Shown piece after piece: positions 47,197 to 55,002 of a stretch of DNA of 64,000 nucleotides (positions within the stretch are counted from its first letter, which is position 1; every line of letters starts with the position of its first letter). The notes beneath the pieces were generated by a model that made no database searches, was not told the origin of the DNA, and was given only the letters and a program-made list of their open reading frames with translations. The DNA lies in assembly GCF_001591585.1 (NCBI RefSeq), contig NZ_BCVE01000008.1, positions 124,001 to 188,000 of the forward strand, in the 5' to 3' direction. This DNA comes from Niallia circulans NBRC 13626 (GTDB lineage: Bacteria > Bacillota > Bacilli > Bacillales > Cytobacillaceae). The translations under genes were made by a program, and so were the position numbers.

Positions 47197-48952
47197 TTGT
47201 ATCCCCCATGCTTACCATTACTTCTAAAGCCTGGCGATGGTACATTTCTTTATACCAGCCGCTTTCCTTTACAAGCTGTTGATGGTTCCCGCTTTGAATA
47301 ATTTCCCCTTCATCTAATACGATAATAAGGTCGGCATGTTCAATAGCGCTTAGTCGATGGGAAGTGATAATCGTTGTTTTGCCTTCCCTATTTTCCTTTA
47401 GGGCTGTCAAAATATTTTCTTCCGTTTTTGCATCCACTGCTGATAAAGAATCATCCAAAATAAGTATTTCCGGATTCATAAGGAGTGCTCTCGCAATCGA
47501 AATACGTTGTTTCTGCCCCCCAGATAAAGATACTCCTCTTTCACCAACTACCGTATTATAACCGTCTGTGAATCCAAGAATATCATCATGAATATTTGCT
47601 AATACAGCGGCCTGATGGATTTCTTCCTCTGAAATATTGGGATTAGTAAAGGCAATATTCTCGCGGATACTGGCAGAAAATAGAAAGTGTTCCTGTGGTA
47701 CATATCCAATGGACACTCGCAATGCATCCAAATCTATTTCTTTTATTTCTGTTCCATTAATCATAATTCTTCCGTCATAATGATCATATTCTCGAAATAA
47801 CAATTTTAAAAGCGTCGTTTTTCCAGCTCCTGTTTTGCCGACAATCCCTAATGTCTGCCCTCTTTTTAAACAAAAGTGAATATTTTTCAGAACATCGATT
47901 TTATGGTTATAAGAGAAAGATTTTAAATCATACACAATATCCCCAGCTGGCGCCGTTGTGATAGCTGTAGGCTTATTGATAATATCGACCTTGGTTTCCA
48001 ATAATGCCGTAACTCGGTCATATGAAGCTCTCCCTCTCTCCATAATATTAAAAAGCCATCCAAACGCAAGCATTGGCCATATTAACAGACCAAGATAAGT
48101 AGTAAAAGAAACGAGCTGTCCTAAACTAAGTTCTCCAGTAATAACATACCGGGATCCAAATACAATTGCCAAAAAGAAAGAAATACTGACAATAATAGAT
48201 ATTGTAGGATCGTATAGGGCATCGACCCTAGCTACTTTAATATTTTTATCAACTACCTCAAGTGAGGACCTGCGAAAGTCTTCGACATCTTCTTTGTCTT
48301 GCCCAAAGGTTTTTAGGACTTTTATTCCAGAAATGCTTTCTTGCGTTTTATCATTTAACGATGAAAAAGCAGCCTGGGCTTGATGAAAGTACTTATGTAT
48401 TAAAGAACCATAATAGCTTGTTAATACAGCCATTAACGGCATTGGCAATAAACATATAAGGGTAAGCTTCCAGCTGATCGTTGTAGCCATTGCAATAATA
48501 ACAAAGCCACCTGTTGCCAATGAATCTACTAAAGTAAGCACCCCTTGCCCTGCTGTCTGTTGAATCGCCTGTATATCATTTGTTGCATGTGCCATTAAAT
48601 CTCCAGTACGATTTCGCTGATAGAAAGACTGAGACATTTTTGTAAAATGACTATACAGCTGATTTCTCAATAATCTTCCTAGCTTTACAGCGGACCCGAA
48701 TATCATTACCCGCCAATAATAACGAAGTACATACATTGCTAATGCCGAAACAATTAAAACGCCTATCCACTGTAATAAATTGCTCCAATTTAACGTTCTG
48801 CCTTGAATATGATCAACGACTATCCCAACTATTTTCGGAGGTATCAACTGAAGGATAGCAACTAAAATCAACAGAAAGACCCCACCAAGATAGGATTTCT
48901 TCTCCTGTATAAAATACCATTTTAAATTTAAAAAAACTTTCAAACCATACAC
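47189..48952 (-). CDS. Heterodimeric ABC exporter subunit, degenerate Walker B
   Basis: 587 residues with the same domain order as its partner. Walker A is VGKTGAGKTTL and the signature VSLSGGQKQR is canonical, but Walker B ends in LDDSLSAVD, where Asp replaces the catalytic Glu. This is the YfiB/LmrC/BmrC side: one ATP site of the heterodimer is inactive. It is the first gene of the operon and begins after GAGGGTGTG. Efflux of drugs or lipids is likely. Confidence 0.9.
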   Translation of the reverse strand: MYGLKVFLNLKWYFIQEKKSYLGGVFLLILVAILQLIPPKIVGIVVDHIQGRTLNWSNLLQWIGVLIVSALAMYVLRYYWRVMIFGSAVKLGRLLRNQLYSHFTKMSQSFYQRNRTGDLMAHATNDIQAIQQTAGQGVLTLVDSLATGGFVIIAMATTISWKLTLICLLPMPLMAVLTSYYGSLIHKYFHQAQAAFSSLNDKTQESISGIKVLKTFGQDKEDVEDFRRSSLEVVDKNIKVARVDALYDPTISIIVSISFFLAIVFGSRYVITGELSLGQLVSFTTYLGLLIWPMLAFGWLFNIMERGRASYDRVTALLETKVDIINKPTAITTAPAGDIVYDLKSFSYNHKIDVLKNIHFCLKRGQTLGIVGKTGAGKTTLLKLLFREYDHYDGRIMINGTEIKEIDLDALRVSIGYVPQEHFLFSASIRENIAFTNPNISEEEIHQAAVLANIHDDILGFTDGYNTVVGERGVSLSGGQKQRISIARALLMNPEILILDDSLSAVDAKTEENILTALKENREGKTTIITSHRLSAIEHADLIIVLDEGEIIQSGNHQQLVKESGWYKEMYHRQALEVMVSMGDTNG

Positions 48953-49070
48953 ACCCTCTTATCTATTGGCAACTAAATATGTAAAAATACCCTTCACTAG
49001 TTTAGCAAAATATTTAGGAACTGGAAAGAAATTTTATTATATTTTCAAAATATTTAATGGAGTGAAAATA

Positions 49071-49109
49071 TTAGTTCATCTTCCCAGCATTTATTGGTGT
49101 TGCTGACAT
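49071..49109 (-). CDS. Possible 12-codon leader peptide before the ABC exporter
   Basis: ATG followed by codons for SATPINAGKMN and TAA. Upstream the same frame stays open for 12 more codons (LEESHSSKIRGV) back to a strong ribosome binding site GGAGG near 49154-49158, but with TTA where a start would be. Leader peptides that control efflux genes are known; here it is only a candidate. Confidence 0.2.
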   Translation of the reverse strand: MSATPINAGKMN

Positions 49110-49169
49110 AACACCTCTTATTTTGCTTGAATGGCTTTCTTCTAAATTATTCGCCTCCTTCCCCCTTTG

Positions 49170-49183
49170 CGAATATACGTTCG
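49170..49183. promoter_or_regulatory. LexA-like box upstream of the ABC exporter
   Basis: CGAATATACGTTCG matches the Bacillus SOS box CGAAC-N4-GTTCG with one change. On the minus strand TTGACA lies about 35 bases upstream. The box is about 220 bases ahead of the exporter gene, so SOS control of the exporter or of the small frame between them is possible. Confidence 0.4.
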
Positions 49184-49369
49184 TATACATCTTAAGTTTA
49201 ATATCGTCATAAGTTATCTGTCAACTATAACAGAACTTTCGTTCGAATATTTCGAAACTGATCTACTGAATTTTTTATTTCCCTGACGGAAATTTCAGAA
49301 TTTATGATATAATTTAAAGGATATTGTTTTAGATTGATTTTTCAAATTGTATAAAAGGGGGCGTTCATT
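49184..49369. other. Divergent intergenic region
   Basis: It holds the possible minus-strand promoter (TTGACA near 49213-49218) and a further CGTTCGAATATTTCG word, and on the plus side a likely promoter near 49330-49356 for the short frame at 49370. No gene is seen. Confidence 0.35.
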
Positions 49370-49426
49370 ATGATGAATAGAAAATTGATGATAGTTAACA
49401 AAATCCAAGGGGAAACGCCTAATTAA
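49370..49426 (+). CDS. 18-residue short ORF ahead of the acetyltransferase pseudogene
   Basis: The ATG at 49370 follows AAAAGGGGGCG by a good distance and reads MMNRKLMIVNKIQGETPN. It ends 38 bases before the start of the broken acetyltransferase. It may be a leader peptide or a truncated gene start. No homology is recognised. Confidence 0.35.
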   Translation: MMNRKLMIVNKIQGETPN

Positions 49427-49464
49427 TAATAGGATGGATTCCCGATTTTGAGAGGGGAAAAGAA

Positions 49465-49922
49465 TTGAATCCTGTAGATGTAAAGCTTGTTAGCTTAAAT
49501 GAAAATAATTGGTATAGATGTTGTGAATTGAAAGTTTCCGAGGAACAAGAAAAATATATCGAACCAAATGCTATTTCCATCGCCCAGTTCAAGTTTGAAC
49601 CTACTTTACAACCATATGCCATCTATTTTGCGGAGAAAATAGTAGGTTTCTTAATGTTTAACACTGTAAAAGAGGAACTAGATGGTAAGGATATACAGAA
49701 TAATGGTTGACAGAGAATAATCAAGGAAAAGGCATTGGCCAAGCAGCTACTCTATTAATGATAGATGAAATGAAGAAACTAGCCACTGTAGAAAAAATTG
49801 CCGTTGGCTACCATCCTGAAAATAAATCTGCACATCACTTATATTCCCGTTTAGGTTTTCAAGATTTAGGGAACAGATTCGGCAAAGAAATGGCTGTTAT
49901 CAAAAATATTGTGATTAAATGA
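49465..49922 (+). pseudogene. GNAT acetyltransferase broken by two frameshifts
   Basis: Three frames carry consecutive parts of one GNAT protein. Frame 1 (TTG 49465 after GAGAGGGG) runs to about 49690 and contains YAIYFAEKIVGFLMFNT. A second frame supplies IYRIMVDRE (49692-49720), and the third continues NNQGKGIGQAATLLMIDEM, with the acetyl-CoA loop, and SAHHLYSRLGFQDLG to 49922. Each shift is explained by a single-base or few-base deletion. It resembles spermine/spermidine-type acetyltransferases. Sequencing error cannot be excluded, but two shifts make true decay more likely. Confidence 0.75.
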
Positions 49923-49958
49923 AGGCATAGCTGATATATATGTAATCCCACAGAATTA

Positions 49959-49997
49959 AAGCCGAACAATTACAAGTTTTTTGTGATTGTTCGGCTT
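49959..49997 (+). terminator. Terminator of the acetyltransferase pseudogene
   Basis: AAGCCGAACAAT and ATTGTTCGGCTT pair perfectly around TACAAGTTTTTTGTG, followed by ATTTAAT. Confidence 0.75.
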
Positions 49998-50274
49998 ATT
50001 TAATCACTTAAAAAGCGCAATTTCCAGCTGCAATAGAGCAAGGCTGTCTTCATTAGGTATCTTTCACATGATTGATGAATCTACTGAACTTTTTGTCATA
50101 TTTTGCGGTTTCCGGGGAAATGATAAGTTGATTCCATCATGTCTTGTCGTCCTCAGCCTTGAAATTTTGTCTTCTTTTTATTGAATTTTTATCAAAATAC
50201 AAATAAACCACTTTCTTCATATTTAATCAGAAAAAAGTGGTTTAGAAATTTTGATGAGAATTACCATTTATTTA
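49998..50274. other. Intergenic region with a second hairpin
   Basis: AAACCACTTT and AAAGTGGTTT (50205-50214, 50234-50243) form a hairpin just outside the left copy of the yneF-end repeat. A 65-codon plus frame at 49987-50184 has no ribosome binding site and no known motif. Nothing else is seen. Confidence 0.4.
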
Positions 50275-50404
50275 TAAATAATGACAGAATCCTCTCTTAT
50301 CAAAACAGAAAAATAGGCTTTCTTTAAAGCTTGTCCTATTATTTCCCTTGTTGTTTGTTCATTGCTGTCATCATTTGATTGATTTTCTTTTGAGAAGGTT
50401 TCAT
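50275..50404. repeat. Left copy of a 130-bp direct repeat (yneF 3' end)
   Basis: These 130 bases equal 54193-54322 except one base (G at 50283, A at 54201), at a distance of 3918 bases. The copy holds the last 22 codons of yneF on the minus strand (start MKPSQKK, end KQQGK, stop) and the gene's terminator hairpin AATAGG/CCTATT. The frame is cut exactly at 50404. It marks one edge of the accessory island. Confidence 0.92.
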
Positions 50405-50618
50405 AAAAAATCAATTATAATCTATAAAAATGTTGATATACCAAGGTTTTATTATCTATTCAATTCTACTAATCTATTATGAAAAATATACCACGATTAA
50501 TATAGCTTGCCCATAGAGACCTTAAAAAACTGACTAACTTTTATTTATTTTTCTTTTTAACAAGAAATAGACGGTATTGTGATTTTGATAACACCTTCAG
50601 AATTTTATTCTCGTGTCC
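50405..50618. other. Intergenic, left part of the accessory island
   Basis: AT-rich, with no reading frame of note and no strong fold. It follows directly on the left repeat copy and leads to the pilin-like gene end. Confidence 0.35.
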
Positions 50619-50946
50619 TTAAAAAGCATTCCCTATATCTTTTAACATATTCAATATTAACGGACTGATTTGAATCAATACATAACCTAATCCAACATTC
50701 ATTATCAAACTCCATCCCTTCTCACTCTTTCCAAGCATAAAAAAGAAACATCCACCTACAATAATTACTGAAGCAACTGAAATAGATAGCGCAACTAGGA
50801 CATCAACTAACGGATCTAAAGCATGTGCTAGTGCTTCCATTGTAGTATGACCAGCAAACTCAGTAGCTGCATTAACTGGAACAGATGCAGGTCTAGCAGC
50901 AAAGGCAGATTTAGCTAATAATAAAAGGATTGAGATGGAAGTGCAT
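50619..50946 (-). pseudogene. VirB2/TrbC-like pilin with damaged start
   Basis: From ATG 50840 it reads 73 residues with two membrane helices (VLVALSISVASVIIVGGCFF and GLGYVLIQISPLILNML), the pilin fold. But the frame is open further upstream and encodes a clear signal peptide, SILLLLAKSAFA with cleavage at AFA, then ARPASVPVN. No start codon exists in that frame. ATG 50946 lies one base out of frame right before it, so a 1-base shift after the start is the simplest reading. TrbC/VirB2 pilins belong to conjugative secretion systems. The product may be dead, or start at the internal ATG without export signal. Confidence 0.5.
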
Positions 50947-50981
50947 ACTCGCCTAACTACCTTCCTAAATCACTATTTTCA

Positions 50982-51059
50982 CTACTTTTTTTTGGATGCG
51001 TAGTATTTATCTTTTTTGTAATTTCTACTCTTATAGTCGTTAAAAGCGATATTCTCCAT
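50982..51059 (-). CDS. Small basic peptide upstream of the pilin gene
   Basis: 25 codons, MENIAFNDYKSRNYKKDKY then ASKKK, strongly basic. The ATG at 51059 has AAGGGAAA 9 bases upstream, and the stop lies just ahead of the pilin-like gene. A longer frame opens at 51173 but lacks any ribosome binding site. No homologue is recognised. Confidence 0.35.
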   Translation of the reverse strand: MENIAFNDYKSRNYKKDKYYASKKK

Positions 51060-51269
51060 TATAATCTTTCCCTTTAAGTAACCCCGATTCAAAATTGAAT
51101 CCGGCTGATTTCTAATAGTTACTTTTATAATTATAAGTTGACATCTTTTTTTATTAAGTGTCCATATTAACATTTAAAACATACTTTATCCATTGTTTTT
51201 ATGTTATTTTCAAAACAAAAAGCCCTGAATGGGCTAAAGAGTTAAAATCCCTGTTTTAAATAAAGAGAA

Positions 51270-51581
51270 TTAATAATCTTCTATATCCTCTGCATATGAG
51301 CTCTCTTCTTTTTCTACTTTCAACCAATTAATAAGACCCTTTTTACCTGGGTAAGACTCATCAAAATATCTAAGACTTTCTAATAGCTCATGACCCTTTT
51401 GGGTTAATCTAGCTGGCTTAAGAGAGAAAAAAGTATCGATTCTTAACACTCGTTCTACATACCCTTCCTTTTCCAAAGTAAAAATGAGATTTTCAAACTC
51501 TCTTTGTTTATAACCATAATCTTTAGCAGTGGGTAATGATTTTTCATTAATTTCTCTTAAAATGCTGTATATAAACCTCAT
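51270..51581 (-). CDS. YjcQ family protein
   Basis: 103 residues, a winged-helix-like small protein: RFIYSILREINEKSLPTAKD, LIFTLEKEGYVERVL and ARLTQKGHELLE are the YjcQ pattern. Such proteins occur on Bacillus phages and mobile elements. I prefer ATG 51581 after GGAGGGG; ATG 51599 overlaps that site. It is divergent from the toxin gene and may regulate it; that is inference. Confidence 0.75.
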   Translation of the reverse strand: MRFIYSILREINEKSLPTAKDYGYKQREFENLIFTLEKEGYVERVLRIDTFFSLKPARLTQKGHELLESLRYFDESYPGKKGLINWLKVEKEESSYAEDIEDY

Positions 51582-51693
51582 TATTAATTTCCCCTCCATT
51601 ATTATATAATAAAAAAAACATATTAGAATCTACCAATTTATGTTATTATTTGATAGAGAGCTCTTGTTATATAATACCATTTTTGGGGGGGAT

Positions 51694-52680
51694 ATGAAGA
51701 ATAATATCAACAAACTATTATTAATAACAATATCCATTGTATTTTTAACCTTTTCAATTTTAACACCAAGTATATCAGCTGAAACCTATACAAAAGAAAT
51801 TCAGAACTCTGAAAATTTACAAACCAAAATCACTTACGGATATGCTGATGAAGAAAATTCTTCTTTTATAATCACCGAAGAAATAACAACGCTTTCATTA
51901 AAGGAAGCTTTAGATTCATGGATTAAAAGTGGTAACGACAAAAATGCTTCATATGAATTACTACCCTTTGATCCTTCTGAATTAGAAAATATACCAAATA
52001 TAACTGCTAACTTCCTACCAGAGTATACTTTTTTATTAAATTATACTGCAGAAGATGGAAGCATCCAGCAAATAAAGTACTATATAAAATCTGAAATTGG
52101 CGAATATGTCGATTTCTCAGAGAAATTTCAAACTTATGCTGTAGATACAATTTTTGACATTGCTGCATTTTCTATATCTCTAAATGAGTATAAGAAAAAC
52201 AAGACTTTTTGGAATGGATTTTGGGTAGTTACCGATGCAGCGGCTGTTGTTTTTCCAGGAATCCCTGCCGTAAGTGGCGTAAAGCGAATGATAGAAGGAA
52301 GTACTACTGTTCTTAAGCCTGCACTTTCAAAAGGTGTTAGAAGATACAGTAGTCTACAAAAAATTTCCCCACCGAAGAATTACAGAGCTAAAGGCTGGGA
52401 AAGACATCATATAATTGAAAAAAGATTTGCTAGTAATCTAAATACAACAAGTGGAAGAATGTTGTCTATTTTTATTTCAAAATATCACTATCACTATCAT
52501 TATCAAATCACTCAAAAGATGAGAAAGAAAATACCCTACCAATTAGAAAAATCTCGAACTAAAAATCAAATTATGCAAGCTCATATCGATGCTTATGGTG
52601 AACTGTGGGCAGAGAGTGGTTTCGCAGACGAATATTGGGAGTTTTTATATAAATTTGCTAAAACTAAGCAATATGATTAA
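51694..52680 (+). CDS. Secreted toxin-like protein with pre-toxin and nuclease-type C-terminus
   Basis: 328 residues. Signal peptide residues 1-29 (KLLLITISIVFLTFSIL, cleavage near SISA|ET). Residues about 45-160 are a beta-rich unknown domain. At about 165-235 is a helical pre-toxin-like segment (FWNGFWVVTDAAAVVFPG). The C-terminal 95 residues begin KGWERHHIIEKRFA, the His-His motif seen in nuclease tails of Bacillus LXG/pre-toxin proteins, ending AYGELWAESG. A YHYHYHYQ run sits where a loop is expected. ATG 51694 follows a G7 run. No immunity gene follows; the IS lies 140 bases away. Confidence 0.7.
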   Translation: MKNNINKLLLITISIVFLTFSILTPSISAETYTKEIQNSENLQTKITYGYADEENSSFIITEEITTLSLKEALDSWIKSGNDKNASYELLPFDPSELENIPNITANFLPEYTFLLNYTAEDGSIQQIKYYIKSEIGEYVDFSEKFQTYAVDTIFDIAAFSISLNEYKKNKTFWNGFWVVTDAAAVVFPGIPAVSGVKRMIEGSTTVLKPALSKGVRRYSSLQKISPPKNYRAKGWERHHIIEKRFASNLNTTSGRMLSIFISKYHYHYHYQITQKMRKKIPYQLEKSRTKNQIMQAHIDAYGELWAESGFADEYWEFLYKFAKTKQYD

Positions 52681-52692
52681 TTAATATTTTTA

Positions 52693-52728
52693 GCTGACTT
52701 TAGTAGTGAATAAAATACTAAAGTCAGC
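52693..52728 (+). terminator. Terminator of the toxin-like gene
   Basis: GCTGACTTTAGTA and TACTAAAGTCAGC pair perfectly around a 10-base loop, 12 bases past the stop. Confidence 0.75.
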
Positions 52729-52828
52729 CATTTCAATATAAGATAAAAGTCTATTGACGATTAATAAAAGACACTGAAATTCAATTGTCTTAAAAAGTGT
52801 ATTAAAATCATGGTATGTCAACACAAAA

Positions 52829-53623
52829 TTAGACAACTTTTTTAAGGTGTTTCTGTTTATATTCAATAGGGCTTAAATAACCTAACGTTCCATGAATTCG
52901 AATGTAATTAAACCAATTCACATAGTCGTATAATTCCCTTGATAATTCTTCTAAACTAGTAAAATGCCTTTCCTTAATAAACTCTGTTTTGATAATTTTA
53001 AATGTTGCTTCTGCCACTGCATTATCATAAGGACAGCCTTTCATGCTTAATGATCGCTTTATATCGAAAGTCTCTAAAGCTTCATCTATTAGCTTATTTT
53101 TAAATTCATTTCCTTGATCCGTGTGGAAATATCGAATCTTTCTTAAATCCTTCTTAATGGAAGAAAAGGCGCGATATACGAGTGCTGCATCTTTGTTTGG
53201 ACCGGTACTTTGTCCAATGATTTCTCGATTAAAGAGATCAACAAATACACATACGTATTGCCACTTTTTATCGACCCTTACGTATGTCCAATCACTAACG
53301 ACCACTGTCATTTCTTCTTCTTGATGAAAAGCACGATTTAATTCATTTTGTTGCTGGGATTCATTGCACTTCTTTGAATGTGGTTTGAATTGAGCCACAG
53401 TATAAGAGGAAACAAGCCCTTGTTCCCGCATAATGCGACCGATTCGGCGTCTAGAAACGATAAATCCTTGTTTTTTTAATTCCACTTTTATCTTACGTGT
53501 GCCGTAGTTCTGCCGGCTTAAGTAAAAGATTTCGATGATTTTTGAGGTTATATCATCCTCTGACGCTCTTTCTTTGGCTTCATAATAATAGGTGTTTCTT
53601 GAAAGCTGTAGGACTTTACACAT
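52829..53623 (-). CDS. IS3-family transposase OrfB (DDE domain)
   Basis: 264 residues from ATG 53623. The catalytic triad is visible: Asp in VVSDWTYV, Asp in FHTDQGNEF and Glu in NAVAEATFK, with 35 residues between the last two (DD35E). SMKGCPYDNAVAE is the usual IS3 box. The open frame extends upstream of the ATG to the orfA end, so in vivo it is probably made as an OrfAB fusion by -1 frameshifting near GGACGAAAGTAA. Confidence 0.92.
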   Translation of the reverse strand: MCKVLQLSRNTYYYEAKERASEDDITSKIIEIFYLSRQNYGTRKIKVELKKQGFIVSRRRIGRIMREQGLVSSYTVAQFKPHSKKCNESQQQNELNRAFHQEEEMTVVVSDWTYVRVDKKWQYVCVFVDLFNREIIGQSTGPNKDAALVYRAFSSIKKDLRKIRYFHTDQGNEFKNKLIDEALETFDIKRSLSMKGCPYDNAVAEATFKIIKTEFIKERHFTSLEELSRELYDYVNWFNYIRIHGTLGYLSPIEYKQKHLKKVV

Positions 53624-53664
53624 TGCTGATATCGAGTATTTGTGTTGGTTATTCTTAATTACAT

Positions 53665-53949
53665 TTACTTTCGTCCTAGTATCGGCGCTGCCTGCTTTAA
53701 AATATCATTCTCCATTTCAAGTTGCTTGTTTCTTTTCCGAAGTTCCTGAATTTCCTTTTGTTCGGGTGTTAAATTATCCTTTTCTTGAAAGGAACCGGTA
53801 GTTTGATGCTGATTAATCCACTTATCTAAGGAAGATGGGGTTAACTCATATTCCCGAATGATATCCTTTCTTGGTTTTCCGTTCAGATATAGTTGCACCA
53901 TTTGTTGTTTGAATTCTGCAGTAAATGTTCTACGTGCTCTTTTGGTCAT
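53665..53949 (-). CDS. IS3-family transposase OrfA (helix-turn-helix)
   Basis: 94 residues. The N-terminal helix-turn-helix (FTAEFKQQMVQLYLNGKPRK then TPSSLDKWI) binds the terminal repeats, and a C-terminal leucine-zipper-like helix (ELRKRNKQLEMENDILKQA) joins subunits. It belongs to the IS150/IS51 type within IS3. The start follows GGGGAGAATC. Confidence 0.9.
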   Translation of the reverse strand: MTKRARRTFTAEFKQQMVQLYLNGKPRKDIIREYELTPSSLDKWINQHQTTGSFQEKDNLTPEQKEIQELRKRNKQLEMENDILKQAAPILGRK

Positions 53950-54065
53950 GGTAGATTCTCCCCTTATTGTCTTATTGGTATTCTACTTGACCTTAAAATA
54001 TCTGTCCAACTAAGTGTAGCCTATCCAGTGATACATATACTCTTTTATTACATCCTCTAATAACA

Positions 54066-54117
54066 CAAAAAACCACCTTCCTATTGGTTTAGTTTCCAAC
54101 AGAATAGGCGGTTTTTA
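54066..54117. terminator. Hairpin between the IS and the right repeat copy
   Basis: AAAAAACCACC and GGCGGTTTTT, with CCTATT/AATAGG inside, flank a T- and A-rich stem. It is not tied to a visible gene stop. The surrounding 54021-54192 holds no gene. Confidence 0.45.
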
Positions 54118-54192
54118 AATAGTTTCATGACAGATTAACCAAAGTCACTTAAAAACTTCTATGATTGTTTCATCTATCGCTAATAATCAAGT

Positions 54193-54322
54193 TAAATAAT
54201 AACAGAATCCTCTCTTATCAAAACAGAAAAATAGGCTTTCTTTAAAGCTTGTCCTATTATTTCCCTTGTTGTTTGTTCATTGCTGTCATCATTTGATTGA
54301 TTTTCTTTTGAGAAGGTTTCAT
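54193..54322. repeat. Right copy of the 130-bp direct repeat (within intact yneF 3' end)
   Basis: The partner of 50275-50404, with a single mismatch. It spans the last 66 bases of the intact yneF gene plus 64 bases beyond, including the terminator hairpin. Homology stops inside the yneF coding region at 54322. Confidence 0.92.
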
Positions 54323-54475
54323 TCCCATTTGCATCATCATCATTTTTAACATTTGTTCATTAATTGGTGGGTTTTTCTTTAAGTAGTTCATCATGTATTT
54401 ACGCGCAATAAAAAATCCGATAACGATACCGGCGATTAGTGCTACGACAATACTTAACCAAGCGTACCAAGGCAT
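54257..54475 (-). CDS. yneF: UPF0154 membrane protein YneF
   Basis: 72 residues with one N-terminal membrane helix ([19 protein letters not shown]) and a basic, Met-rich tail ([17 protein letters not shown]). It matches B. subtilis YneF, downstream of sirA as here. The start follows AAGGAGGAAA. Function unknown. Its 3' end is duplicated at 50275. Confidence 0.9.
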   Translation of the reverse strand: MPWYAWLSIVVALIAGIVIGFFIARKYMMNYLKKNPPINEQMLKMMMMQMGMKPSQKKINQMMTAMNKQQGK

Positions 54476-54561
54476 ATCTTTTTTCCTCCTTCATGTTGTC
54501 TATACTTTAGTGTACTAGACCAGATAATATTATACAATATCTGTTACAGAATTTCTCCATT

Positions 54562-55002
54562 TTAGACAAAATTTCTTTCCTTAATTGGTTTTAACCAGCC
54601 AAATCGGCCATTTTCCACATCAATTGCTAAGAAAGAAGGTTCGTATTTCCGAATAATTTCAAAGAAAATGGATTCCGCATCATAGTAACCCTTTGCTTCT
54701 ATAAATAAAGAATTATCTTTTATCGTTAATGTTGCACTGCTTAAATTTCCGTTTTCAATATAAAAAGTACCATCTTTATATTGGAAGCTCTTGTTTCTCT
54801 GTAAAGCGGAGTATAGTTGATTTTCGATCATCCATCTAGAAATAGGAAGCGTAATAAAATCCACTTGTTTTTGCAGTATCTCCTTTAATGGTCCATCGTT
54901 TGTTTTAGTATGGTCCGAAAATAAATTGTAAAACAAACGTTCTCTACCATTATAGTGAATAGCGATTTTTTCTTTAATTAAATACAATTGATATCTTCTC
55001 AT
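54562..55002 (-). CDS. sirA: Sporulation inhibitor of replication SirA
   Basis: 146 residues, the YneE/SirA type: RRYQLYLIKEKIAIHYNGRE at the start, then FYNLFSDH and GRFGWLKPI near the end. SirA binds domain I of DnaA and stops new rounds of replication after entry into sporulation; it is under Spo0A in B. subtilis. The order tkt-sirA-yneF is as in B. subtilis. The ribosome binding site (GGTGAAG) is weak. Confidence 0.88.
   Translation of the reverse strand: MRRYQLYLIKEKIAIHYNGRERLFYNLFSDHTKTNDGPLKEILQKQVDFITLPISRWMIENQLYSALQRNKSFQYKDGTFYIENGNLSSATLTIKDNSLFIEAKGYYDAESIFFEIIRKYEPSFLAIDVENGRFGWLKPIKERNFV

Larger units (their letters stand above)
52816..54020 (-). mobile_element. IS3-family insertion sequence, about 1.2 kb
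   Basis: The two frames orfA and orfB are flanked by imperfect terminal inverted repeats. The left reads CAACACAAAATTAGACAAC from 52819, the right, read inward, CTACACTTAGTTGGACAGA from 54017, and both go on to TTTTAAGG. The ends are therefore known within a few bases. Target duplication could not be resolved. Both frames look intact, so it may be active. It sits inside the accessory island, next to the toxin gene. Confidence 0.85.

Noticed and set aside
49987-50184. 65-codon plus-strand frame left of the island
   Set aside because: No start signal or motif, begins inside a terminator hairpin.
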